A stretch of 20,223 bases of DNA from JBLNDG01 sp050261415 (GTDB lineage Bacteria > Bacillota > Clostridia > Lutisporales > Lutisporaceae), in contig JBLNDG010000110.1 in the NCBI GenBank assembly GCA_050261415.1, forward strand, positions 1-20,223, in the 5' to 3' direction. The notes beneath the pieces are model-generated. The model ran no database searches, was not told the origin of the DNA, and saw only the letters and a program-made list of their open reading frames with translations. The first letter of the stretch is position 1, and each line of letters begins with the position of its first letter. The translations under genes and the position numbers were made by a program. Of this stretch, positions 7,182 to 13,946 are shown in pieces.

Positions 7182-7472
7182 TTAGGATGTAAATAGTGAA
7201 GTATATCCATATATGAAATGTATATGCTCATGGCTATCCTCCGTAACCCCCTGATAGTAATGTACGTGTCCGTTTTCCATTTGAAGCTCAGGACCGGTGG
7301 TTACACTGTAATAATGCTCATGACCGTGGTTGAATGTTATATAGCCTGTAAGATGGTGGGTATGCCCGGCTACACCTTCATCCTGGCTTGTTAAACCGGA
7401 AAATCCATGACGGTGGTTTTGATTTACTGCTGTTTTACCGTCAAAGCTGTGGCTGTGACTTGGAATACTCAT
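7182..7472 (-). CDS. His-rich YmaF-like protein
   Basis: A 96-residue protein with 15 histidines, mostly in HxH pairs (SHSH, NHRH, HTHH, NHGHEH, GHVH, SHEHIH) spaced about 15-20 residues apart and each followed by an aromatic or glycine segment. This repeating layout matches the YmaF family of small Firmicute proteins, whose function is not established; metal binding is an obvious but unproven reading. No signal peptide is seen. The start ATG 7472 is chosen because it lies six bases after GAGGTG; the GTG of that site itself would be an in-frame start three codons upstream and is rejected. It is transcribed toward the stalk-domain gene. Confidence 0.75.
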   Translation of the reverse strand: MSIPSHSHSFDGKTAVNQNHRHGFSGLTSQDEGVAGHTHHLTGYITFNHGHEHYYSVTTGPELQMENGHVHYYQGVTEDSHEHIHFIYGYTSLFTS

Positions 7473-7582
7473 ATTAATCACCTCATACTACATTTTATGC
7501 AAAAATAGCGTGAAACTTACATGCAAAATACATAATTAATGCTGCATTATATAAAATGCACAATAATTTTGGAGGAAACACA

Positions 7583-7951
7583 ATGGATGATATGCTGAAA
7601 GAACTGACAAAAAAGGTAGTGAGCTTTAGGGATGAGAGGGATTGGCACCAATTTCACAATCCGAAGGATCTTGCAGTATCGTTAAGTATTGAAGCGGCGG
7701 AGCTTCTTGAGTGCTTCCAATGGAAGAACACGGAGGAAGTAAAGGAGCTTATTGAGGGAGATAAAAGGGTCGGGCTGCAGGAAGAAATAGCCGATGTTGC
7801 TATGTATCTGCTGCTTATATGTAATGAAACCGGAATAGATCTCAGGGATGCCATACTTGACAAAATGAAAAAGAATGAAGCAAAATATCCTGTAAGCTTG
7901 TGTAAAGGGAGTTCCAAAAAGTATAATGAGCTCAGGGAAAACTCGAAATAG
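7583..7951 (+). CDS. MazG-type nucleotide pyrophosphohydrolase
   Basis: A 122-residue all-alpha NTP pyrophosphohydrolase of the MazG/dCTPase (RS21-C6) type. The metal-binding ExxE...ExxD pattern is visible: E37 and E40 in IEAAELLECFQW, and E68 and D71 in EEIADVAMYLLL. The N-terminal FRDERDWHQFHNPKDLA is typical of the RS21-C6 branch, which hydrolyses dCTP and other non-canonical or excess nucleotides to the monophosphate; the preferred substrate here is not readable. ATG 7583 follows GGAGG by seven bases and is preferred over the upstream in-frame ATG 7556, which has no site. The alpha-hydroxy-acid oxidase starts 40 bases downstream, apparently in the same transcript. Confidence 0.85.
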   Translation: MDDMLKELTKKVVSFRDERDWHQFHNPKDLAVSLSIEAAELLECFQWKNTEEVKELIEGDKRVGLQEEIADVAMYLLLICNETGIDLRDAILDKMKKNEAKYPVSLCKGSSKKYNELRENSK

Positions 7952-7991
7952 CCATAGGCAGAGTAATATAAAGCGGGGAGGAAAGAAACTA

Positions 7992-9008
7992 ATGGAGTAT
8001 AAAGAAGTGCTTGGAAAAGCAAAGCAAAGGATAAGTCCAAAGTGCAGGATTTGCCGGGAGTGCAACGGCCTGGTATGCAGGGGCGAGTTGCCCGGTATGG
8101 GCGGCAAGGGAACAGGAAGCAGCTTTATAAGAAACTTTGATAAGCTTAACGAGATAAAACTAAATATGGATACTATTTATGAAGCCGGAGAAGTTGACAC
8201 ATCAGTGGAACTGTTTGGGAAACGGTTCAGCTTCCCAGTATTTGCCGCTCCAATAGGGGGACTGGATATACATTACGGCGATTTTCTAAATGATGAGGGA
8301 TATACGCGGGCAATCCTGCAGGGATGCAAAAAAGCCGGTACGGCAGGCTTCACAGCAGACGGGATAAAAGATGAAAACTTTGATCTTCCTTTTAAGGCTC
8401 TTATAGAGGCCGGAGGCTGGGGCGTGGTGACTATAAAGCCTTGGAAAGCAGAAGAGGTAATTGCTAAGCTAAAAAGAGCCGAGGCAGCAGGAGCCCTGGC
8501 AGCTGCCATGGATATAGATGCAGCGGGGTTGGCATTGCTTGCTGCATTAGGTAAGCCTGTCAGCCCAAAACCTGTTGAAGAAATTAAGAGAATAGTGGCA
8601 AGTACAAAGCTGCCTTTTATAATTAAAGGTATAATGACGGTAAAGGGAGCGGTCAAAGCAGTAGAGGCAGGCGCTTATGGGATAGTGGTTTCAAATCATG
8701 GAGGAAGAGTAATGGACCACACCCCGGCAACAGTTGAGGTACTTCCTGAGATATACAAGGCAGTAGGCGGCAAAATAAAAATATTTATTGACGGCGGAAT
8801 AAGGAGCGGTATCGATGTGCTGAAGGTATTGGCTTTGGGAGCGGATGCAGTACTTATCGGACGCCCTTATGGTGTGGCCGCTTATGGCGGAGAGGCTGAG
8901 GGAGTGGAGCTGTATACCAGGAAGATTGGTGCAGAGCTCAGGGAAGCTATGATAATGACGGGCTGCAAGAAGCTTTCAGATATAAATGAAGATGTTATAT
9001 ATAAATAG
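7992..9008 (+). CDS. FMN-dependent alpha-hydroxy-acid oxidizing protein
   Basis: A 338-residue TIM-barrel flavoprotein of the lactate/glycolate oxidase family. The catalytic histidine is H236 in VVSNHGGR, with R239 beside it, followed by the second FMN phosphate-binding region DGGIRSGIDVLKVLALGADAV and GRPYG. The N-terminus carries four closely spaced cysteines (C18, C21, C24, C29; CxxCxxCx4C) before GELPGMGG, a feature of the Firmicute anaerobe branch of this family. It could oxidise lactate or another 2-hydroxy acid, but the electron acceptor is unknown in a likely anaerobe. ATG 7992 is chosen because GGGGAGG lies about ten bases upstream; the longer in-frame start at 7926 overlaps the MazG gene and lacks a site. 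Confidence 0.82.
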   Translation: MEYKEVLGKAKQRISPKCRICRECNGLVCRGELPGMGGKGTGSSFIRNFDKLNEIKLNMDTIYEAGEVDTSVELFGKRFSFPVFAAPIGGLDIHYGDFLNDEGYTRAILQGCKKAGTAGFTADGIKDENFDLPFKALIEAGGWGVVTIKPWKAEEVIAKLKRAEAAGALAAAMDIDAAGLALLAALGKPVSPKPVEEIKRIVASTKLPFIIKGIMTVKGAVKAVEAGAYGIVVSNHGGRVMDHTPATVEVLPEIYKAVGGKIKIFIDGGIRSGIDVLKVLALGADAVLIGRPYGVAAYGGEAEGVELYTRKIGAELREAMIMTGCKKLSDINEDVIYK

Positions 9009-9031
9009 AAAAGGCTGTTGAAGCCTTTTTT
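9009..9031 (+). terminator. Intrinsic terminator after the hydroxy-acid oxidase gene
   Basis: AAAAGGCT (9009-9016) pairs with AGCCTTTT (9022-9029) around GTTGA, with the U-run continuing to 9031. It abuts repeat copy 2. Confidence 0.85.
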
Positions 9032-9101
9032 ATTAGTGGACATTCTACCCAAAGTAGAATCAGTCAAAAGCGAGGAGGCTCGATGCCTCTGAGCTTTTAT
9101 T
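9032..9101 (-). repeat. Two-hairpin dispersed repeat, copy 2 (about 70 bp)
   Basis: Reverse-complement copy of 1543-1611. Hairpin 2 keeps its 7-bp stem while the loop gains one G. In hairpin 1 one G is replaced by A, which breaks one pair. Its last base coincides with the first base of the stop codon of the reverse-strand gene at 9101-9688, so, as in copy 1, the element lies directly 3' of an ORF in the same orientation. Confidence 0.85.
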
Positions 9102-9688
9102 TATACACTTCTCAGTTCGTAAAATACAAGATATTTCTCTCCTATAGGCTGGTGCCGGGCATCGGTATTGTAAGCAAAGCTCCATTCAGCCAGCAGTGAT
9201 TTTCCCACGTTCAGAACCTCTCTGTAGCGGCTTTTAATGATGCTGCCGTATTTTATCAGCTCAGAGGTCTCATAAGCGGTGAGAAAGGCAGAATCACCGT
9301 AGTATTCGGAGCCTGTACCGGTAATTATAACAGTTACATTTTTTTTCCCATGGGTCACCAGGTTCCATAGATCCTTTTCTACAGCCTCAATTACTGTTCT
9401 GTCCTTATGCATGTCTATAACACCGCTCTTGACGGCTATAAAGTACGGGTAATAAATGACAATTCCTTTACCCTCATAAGCCTCCAGCAGCAAACGCCCT
9501 TTTGCTTCTGCTTCCTCATTGGTTACCCCTACAACTCTTGGAAGGTTCAAATCATCGCCGCTTTTTACAGCGACTCTGATAGTCCAAAGCAGGTCTTTAT
9601 CCAGCCTGGTGTCTTGGTTGAATATTTTCCAGTGTATAGTAGGAATGTCGAGATCTTTTAGTTCGTAAAAGCCCATAAGTTTGTTCAA
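9101..9688 (-). CDS. Conserved clostridial protein of unknown function
   Basis: A 195-residue soluble protein with no signal peptide, membrane segment or catalytic motif I can name. Recurrent features are an N-terminal PTIHWKIFN, then LLWTIRVAVKSGDDLNLPRVVG, IVIYYPYFIAVKSG and a C-terminal LLAEWSFAYNTD followed by GEKYLVFYELRSV. I believe similar proteins occur in other Clostridia and Thermoanaerobacter as hypotheticals, but this is from memory. The start is TTG 9688, ten bases after AAAGGTG, which overlaps the stop codon region of dgt; the internal ATG 9676 is too far from any site. The tight spacing with dgt (16 bases) suggests co-transcription and translational coupling. Confidence 0.65.
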   Translation of the reverse strand: MNKLMGFYELKDLDIPTIHWKIFNQDTRLDKDLLWTIRVAVKSGDDLNLPRVVGVTNEEAEAKGRLLLEAYEGKGIVIYYPYFIAVKSGVIDMHKDRTVIEAVEKDLWNLVTHGKKNVTVIITGTGSEYYGDSAFLTAYETSELIKYGSIIKSRYREVLNVGKSLLAEWSFAYNTDARHQPIGEKYLVFYELRSV

Positions 9689-9704
9689 ATAAATGCAGCA
9701 CCTT

Positions 9705-11012
9705 TCATATTTTCGTAAATGGACTGAAAAGCTTGTCGTATGTCTCCAATGCCGACCTGTCGGTCATCTCTGCTATATAATCACAAAGCACTCTTGACGG
9801 GGTGGTCACATAACCGTCATAGCCGGGAATACTGTTTCCACTGTGGTTATAGCCTTCCTTTGAAGCCTTGGACGCGTCCAGGAACCTTTTATACACTTTA
9901 CCCGGCAATTGTTTGGGATTATTCCAGAAGGTACTGTAAATTTCCGAAATTATTTTCTTTGCTTTGACGTCCATGATGGTTGTCATAGGACTGTTGTATA
10001 TATGCTCCCCAACAAACTTTTTAAGAGCCCTGAATGCTTTCTCATGCTTTCCAAGCCTTATTATCTTGTTGCCTTCGACGGTCCTGTCTGTAAAGCTTTT
10101 TACTTGTTCCAGGGTTGTAATATTATTTGTTTTGATTATATTCCAGGAACTCTCTACAACGTCCAGTACAAGGGCGTTGATCAGAGCGCTTATTCCTATT
10201 CCTGGGGGTAAATTGAAGCTTTCATATACCGTATTGTTGAATGCTTCCCTTGTCAACAGGCCATCCTTGATACTGTCTGATATTAAACCCACATTGATGC
10301 CGTCATCCAGATCATGGCATACATAAGCTATCGTATCAGTAAGCGCTACAATCTGCCCCTCAAGGCTGGACGGCTCATTAGGCTTGAGATCTTCATAAAT
10401 TCCTTCAGTGTGGTCTTTTGTATGCTTGAGTATGCCTTCCCTCACTTCCCAGGTGAGGTTGAGACCATAATCCCCCGTGCCGGGTTTTTGCTCAATGACA
10501 TCGATAACCCTGACACTATTCTCATTGTGGTAAAATCCATGTTCGTTTTTGAGGAAATCTGACAGCAGTTCTTCTGCTGCATGGCCAAAAGGAGTATGTC
10601 CCAGGTCATGCCCCAGTGCAATTGCTTCAGTCAGATCCTCGTTAACTGCAAGGGAACGGGCTATCCCCCGTGCAATCTGGGCTACTTCCAAACTGTGGGT
10701 CAGTCTGGTCCTGTAGTAGTCCCCTTCATGGTTGACGAATACCTGGGTTTTATACATTAAGCGCCTGAAAGCGCTGGAGTGTATTATCCTGTCTCTGTCT
10801 CTCTGAAAGTCGCCCCGTGCTTCAAAATTTGCATTTTTCTCATTAGGGTTCCGCCTGCTCCCGGATTTTGGCTGCTTTGTTGCATAAGGGGCCAGTAACA
10901 GGTCATGGATAATCTGTATTTTTTCTTTATATCTGGGTGGCGTTCCGATTTCCTTATAAATCTTCTCCCGTATCCCATCAAGGCCGGTATTGCCATTATT
11001 CACTGCATCCAT
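9705..11012 (-). CDS. dgt: dGTP triphosphohydrolase-like HD-domain protein
   Basis: A 435-residue HD-superfamily phosphohydrolase. The metal-binding residues are visible: H106 in RTRLTHSLEVAQ, the HD pair H135-D136 in GHDLGHTPFGHA, and a later Asp in LTDTIAYVCHDLDDGINVG. The N-terminal FQRDRDRIIHSSAFRRL is typical of dNTP triphosphohydrolases, which cut dNTPs (classically dGTP) to the nucleoside and triphosphate. Clostridial members may accept several dNTPs. ATG 11012 follows AAGGAGC by seven bases; the track-extending start seven codons upstream reads through that site and is rejected. The 177-bp repeat ends 26 bases before this start. Confidence 0.85.
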   Translation of the reverse strand: MDAVNNGNTGLDGIREKIYKEIGTPPRYKEKIQIIHDLLLAPYATKQPKSGSRRNPNEKNANFEARGDFQRDRDRIIHSSAFRRLMYKTQVFVNHEGDYYRTRLTHSLEVAQIARGIARSLAVNEDLTEAIALGHDLGHTPFGHAAEELLSDFLKNEHGFYHNENSVRVIDVIEQKPGTGDYGLNLTWEVREGILKHTKDHTEGIYEDLKPNEPSSLEGQIVALTDTIAYVCHDLDDGINVGLISDSIKDGLLTREAFNNTVYESFNLPPGIGISALINALVLDVVESSWNIIKTNNITTLEQVKSFTDRTVEGNKIIRLGKHEKAFRALKKFVGEHIYNSPMTTIMDVKAKKIISEIYSTFWNNPKQLPGKVYKRFLDASKASKEGYNHSGNSIPGYDGYVTTPSRVLCDYIAEMTDRSALETYDKLFSPFTKI

Positions 11013-11038
11013 GAGAACAGCTCCTTTTCGCATTTGTT

Positions 11039-11215
11039 ATAATGCATAGGAAAGTATAAATTTCCGATGCGGGCCCACGAAACAAGTTCGTTACACCCAC
11101 AACATCAATGTAAGGTTTTCCTATGGGAAAACCTTCAGTGTGACACTTTCCGTTAAATGCATTTTATAAAAGGCTTCCTTGGTCGTTAAGATGCTTCAAT
11201 AGAAGCCTTTTTTAT
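11039..11215 (-). repeat. 177-bp structured repeat, copy A, upstream of dgt
   Basis: It matches the reverse complement of 18651-18827 over its full length with nine differences and no gaps, eight of them transitions. The core (11041-11163) has imperfect terminal inverted repeats: AATGCATAGGAAAGTAT on the left and ACACTTTCCGTTAAATGCAT on the right. Inside are a perfect 10-bp hairpin (AAGGTTTTCC 11112-11121 with GGAAAACCTT 11126-11135) and a longer nested hairpin from GATG 11066 to CATC 11106. The outer 50 bases form a terminator-like hairpin (AAAAGGCTTC with GAAGCCTTTT). No coding potential, target duplication or transposase is visible. It could be a MITE or a structured RNA. Confidence 0.9.
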
Positions 11216-11400
11216 ATATAGTATAAACTTTTTACGGCGTAAATAAAAGGAGGGTTGTTTCAAGAACAGGAATATATGGTAATTATATGTATTTGAACAT
11301 ACAAGGAATTTATAGCCCTATTGAGGTAAAAATAAAACAAGTAGGGAATCAGGCATTTTATAATGTGACCGGATACCGTCGAATAAAATATAGTATCTAT
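11216..11400. other. Intergenic sequence between repeat copy A and ubiA
   Basis: AT-rich sequence with no supportable gene. An AAAGGAGGG stretch at 11246-11254 precedes only a 13-codon TTG-started ORF. A 50-codon ATG ORF (11287-11439) lacks a ribosome binding site. A TATAAT word at 11359-11364 has no matching -35 element. Confidence 0.4.
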
Positions 11401-11449
11401 ATATTTCGCACTAAACATTTTACATTGAATTCATTATAGTGCGAAATAT
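11401..11449. promoter_or_regulatory. 13-bp perfect inverted repeat upstream of ubiA
   Basis: ATATTTCGCACTA (11401-11413) is perfectly complementary to TAGTGCGAAATAT (11437-11449), separated by 23 bases. It ends about 60 bases before the ubiA start codon and just before a weak TTGATT -35-like element at 11455. It may be an operator, a leader hairpin or a terminator remnant; the U-run is short (TTTTCC). Confidence 0.5.
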
Positions 11450-11509
11450 TTTCCTTGATTCATATGTCGTGAAAAGTACATATCTGAAAAAGCTCGGAGG
11501 CGTAGGTTT

Positions 11510-12403
11510 ATGGAAGAAGAGGACGGCAGAGCACTGCCGCAGAGCAAGCTGAAGGGGTATTTATTATTACTCAGGCCAAAACAGTGGATAAAGAATTTCT
11601 TCGTATTTGCAGCGCTGCTTTTTTCGGGGAATATGGAAAAGCTGTCATATATAGCTATGGCAGCCTTTGCATTTGCTTGCTTCTGCGTTGTTTCCTCTGT
11701 AGTATATATTTTTAATGATATGCTGGATATAGAGAAGGATAGGAAGCACCCAAAGAAAAAGAACAGGCCTCTTGCCTCGGGAGCGGTGGGCAAATCTGAA
11801 GCAGTGGTAATGCTTATTTTACTTACACCTGTGTCTGTTTACTTTTCGTTTCTTATAGATACAGCTTTTGGACTTCTTATAGTGCTTTATTTAGTAAATA
11901 ATGTTTTATATACACTCTATGTAAAGAACCTGGTAATCCTGGACGTTATGTCCATAGCGCTGGGCTTTATAATAAGGGTGGCGGGAGGTGCTGTAGCAAT
12001 AAGGGTTGGCATATCACCATGGCTATTGCTGTGCACACTGCTTTTGGCATTGTTTCTAGGCTTCAGCAAGAGGAGGAACGAGCTTGTTGTCCTGCAGGAG
12101 GATGCAGAGCACCACAGGACAATCCTGCAGCATTATTCTCTGGATTTCATAGATAACATGCTGTCCATAGTTACCGCATCAACTGTCATATCATACAGCC
12201 TGTACACCTTTTTTGCCAGCGCGGATAAGCTTTCAATGATAACAATACCCTACGTGCTATATGGCATTTTCAGGTACCAGTATATCATATACAATAAAAA
12301 CCTGGGTGAAAGTCCAGAAGAAGTAGCAATCAGCGATAAACCGTTATTGATAAACATAATACTATGGGTATTAACCAGTGTCATAATACTCTATAGAGGT
12401 TGA
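11510..12403 (+). CDS. UbiA-family polyprenyl-phosphate phosphoribosyltransferase-like
   Basis: A 297-residue integral membrane prenyltransferase with about eight to nine hydrophobic segments. The first aspartate-rich motif is intact (N69-D70-x2-D73-x3-D77, then HPKKKNRPLASG), and a C-terminal second motif region follows the SKRRNEL loop. The combination LRPKQWIKN at the N-terminus, NDMLDIEKDRKHPKKKNRPLASG and FSKRRNEL is characteristic of the decaprenyl-phosphate phosphoribosyltransferase branch, which transfers ribose 5-phosphate from PRPP to a polyprenyl phosphate. In actinobacteria this feeds arabinan synthesis; in clostridia the product's use is unclear. The start ATG 11510 follows CGGAGG by nine bases. 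Its stop codon abuts that of the convergent GT-C gene. Confidence 0.78.
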   Translation: MEEEDGRALPQSKLKGYLLLLRPKQWIKNFFVFAALLFSGNMEKLSYIAMAAFAFACFCVVSSVVYIFNDMLDIEKDRKHPKKKNRPLASGAVGKSEAVVMLILLTPVSVYFSFLIDTAFGLLIVLYLVNNVLYTLYVKNLVILDVMSIALGFIIRVAGGAVAIRVGISPWLLLCTLLLALFLGFSKRRNELVVLQEDAEHHRTILQHYSLDFIDNMLSIVTASTVISYSLYTFFASADKLSMITIPYVLYGIFRYQYIIYNKNLGESPEEVAISDKPLLINIILWVLTSVIILYRG

Positions 12404-13789
12404 TTAGTCATCGGATACTGACACTATCCCCGGAAGCGGGGCAGCGATACCTGCAAGCAGGATTCCGACAGCGATGCATAGGAAGGGTTCAACTATCGAC
12501 CTGTACCTGGGAGCAAAGTAAAATATGAGAATTATTAAATTTACATACAACACGTTTCCTATAATCCATGCGGATTCACTGAATAAAACCCTTAGGGCTC
12601 CGGCAAGCAGAAGCTTGATGGTGAACAGTGCGAATAATATGAGCCCGGCTTCCCATAGGAAAGTAAAGGATATCATAGGAATCCTATAATACCTGTTTGA
12701 AAAATTGCTCCCCACAATACCCATTCTTCTAAGGCTTCCGTATAGGGGCAGCCTATATGTCCTGTCCAGGTATGCTTTTGCCTCTGTTATATGAAAATCC
12801 CCATCGTATAAGAAGAGTCTCTCTTTGATCTTCATAAGCTGAGCTTCCCTCTTAGGGTTGTTTATAATAAATTTCAACCCTTCCTTATATCCGGTTTCGT
12901 ACAGCCTGTTTATGTCGGTGTAAGGCTTTACATCCACCCATTGTCCGTTTGCGAGTTCATTGTGCGCCATATAAAAATTGATGGGACCGTTCGCATCAAT
13001 GAGTATGAACCTTCCTGTAACGGCATAATTCCTAATAATCCATGGAGTAAAAGTGAGCAGCATAATAACCAGGGTTATGGCTCCATCCAATACAATAATC
13101 TCAATAGTTCTCCTAAAGTTATACCTCTTGGCGGTAGAAAACAACAGTATAAATACCAGCATGACACCTGGAAGCAGAAGCAGTACCGGGCGGGTAAGAT
13201 TTCCCACCCCAAGGGTAAGAGAATATAGGATGAGGTATTTATGCGGTATATACCCGTTATGGTGCGTCAGCTTCAAGGGAAGCTCATATTTTATATATTT
13301 AAGGCCAAAGTAGACAACCAGGAGGTAAATTGTCATAAATACCGATTCTACATAAAGATGGTTCGTATATACTACCATTCTGGGATTCACCGCCATAATA
13401 ATGCCGGCAATGAAGCCAGCCTCCCTATAATAAGGGCTGTATCTTTTTATCGCTTCAGCAGCAGTCAGGTAGGCAATCAGACAGGAGACCGTTGAAAAAG
13501 CAGCCTGTATCATTCTCATAGCAATAAAGTCCTTTGCTGTTCCCCAGAACTTATATACAAACCCGGAGAGAAATATGTACAGCGGCGGCCAATATGCATA
13601 TCTTGCCCAGTGCTCACCGAAGCTGTGACCATAATATTCACCTTTTGCCACATTTAAGGCATAATTATACATGCTCCAGGCATCTATTTTGAATTCAAAG
13701 GGTGTATAAAGCACAAAACGGAATCTCAAATAGGCTGCAGTAAAAATTATTAAAAGCATATATACCTTGGTTCTGGCTGTATTTTGCAT
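12404..13789 (-). CDS. GT-C membrane glycosyltransferase (family 39-like)
   Basis: A 461-residue protein with about ten or more membrane segments and the layout of GT-C enzymes that use polyprenyl-phosphate-linked sugars. The first extracytoplasmic loop has FKIDAWSMYNYA with D36 at the expected catalytic acidic position, followed by HWARYAYWPPLYIFLSG, which resembles the PPLYP-type segment of the PMT/ArnT group. After the membrane core there is an extracellular segment near residues 265-340 (DANGPINFYMAHNELANG). The acceptor is not predictable. ATG 13789 has GGAAGGGA six bases upstream. It ends exactly next to the UbiA-like gene on the other strand, so any functional link is by proximity only, not by a shared transcript. 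Confidence 0.72.
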   Translation of the reverse strand: MQNTARTKVYMLLIIFTAAYLRFRFVLYTPFEFKIDAWSMYNYALNVAKGEYYGHSFGEHWARYAYWPPLYIFLSGFVYKFWGTAKDFIAMRMIQAAFSTVSCLIAYLTAAEAIKRYSPYYREAGFIAGIIMAVNPRMVVYTNHLYVESVFMTIYLLVVYFGLKYIKYELPLKLTHHNGYIPHKYLILYSLTLGVGNLTRPVLLLLPGVMLVFILLFSTAKRYNFRRTIEIIVLDGAITLVIMLLTFTPWIIRNYAVTGRFILIDANGPINFYMAHNELANGQWVDVKPYTDINRLYETGYKEGLKFIINNPKREAQLMKIKERLFLYDGDFHITEAKAYLDRTYRLPLYGSLRRMGIVGSNFSNRYYRIPMISFTFLWEAGLILFALFTIKLLLAGALRVLFSESAWIIGNVLYVNLIILIFYFAPRYRSIVEPFLCIAVGILLAGIAAPLPGIVSVSDD

Positions 13790-13880
13790 ATTGTGTCCCT
13801 TCCGGTTCTTAAGATGATATTATCTATAATCATATATTATTGTATTACATGCTTGCCTTTATTATTAAACATGCCATATT

Positions 13881-13935
13881 AAACACATAAAAATTAGAGA
13901 GGCGATTAAATTGCCTCTCTAATTTTTATGTGTTT
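13881..13935 (-). terminator. Very long perfect hairpin terminator
   Basis: A perfect 23-bp inverted repeat (13881-13903 with 13913-13935) encloses a nine-base loop. Its GAGAGGC/GCCTCTC tip and AATTTTTATG flank resemble an intrinsic terminator. It lies 11 bases beyond the end of the reverse-strand stalk-domain gene and upstream of the GT-C gene, so it probably separates the two transcripts. Confidence 0.75.
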
Positions 13936-13946
13936 AGGTTTTATTG

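Noticed and set aside
7501..7582. A promoter for the MazG gene from TATATA/TATAAA near 7548-7555
   Set aside because: No acceptable -35 element lies 16-18 bases upstream, so it is not called.
9740..10562. Several forward-strand ORFs opposite dgt
   Set aside because: The dgt frame has intact HD-domain motifs, and the forward ORFs overlap one another in different frames without motifs or start signals.
11039..11215. Insertion sequence with target-site duplication
   Set aside because: There is no transposase gene, and the bases flanking the two repeat copies show no matching direct duplications.
11287..11439. A 50-codon ATG ORF between the 177-bp repeat and ubiA, ending inside the 13-bp inverted repeat
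   Set aside because: It has no ribosome binding site near its ATG, its amino-acid content (Ile, Tyr, Lys) is what AT-rich DNA gives by chance, and no family is recognisable.
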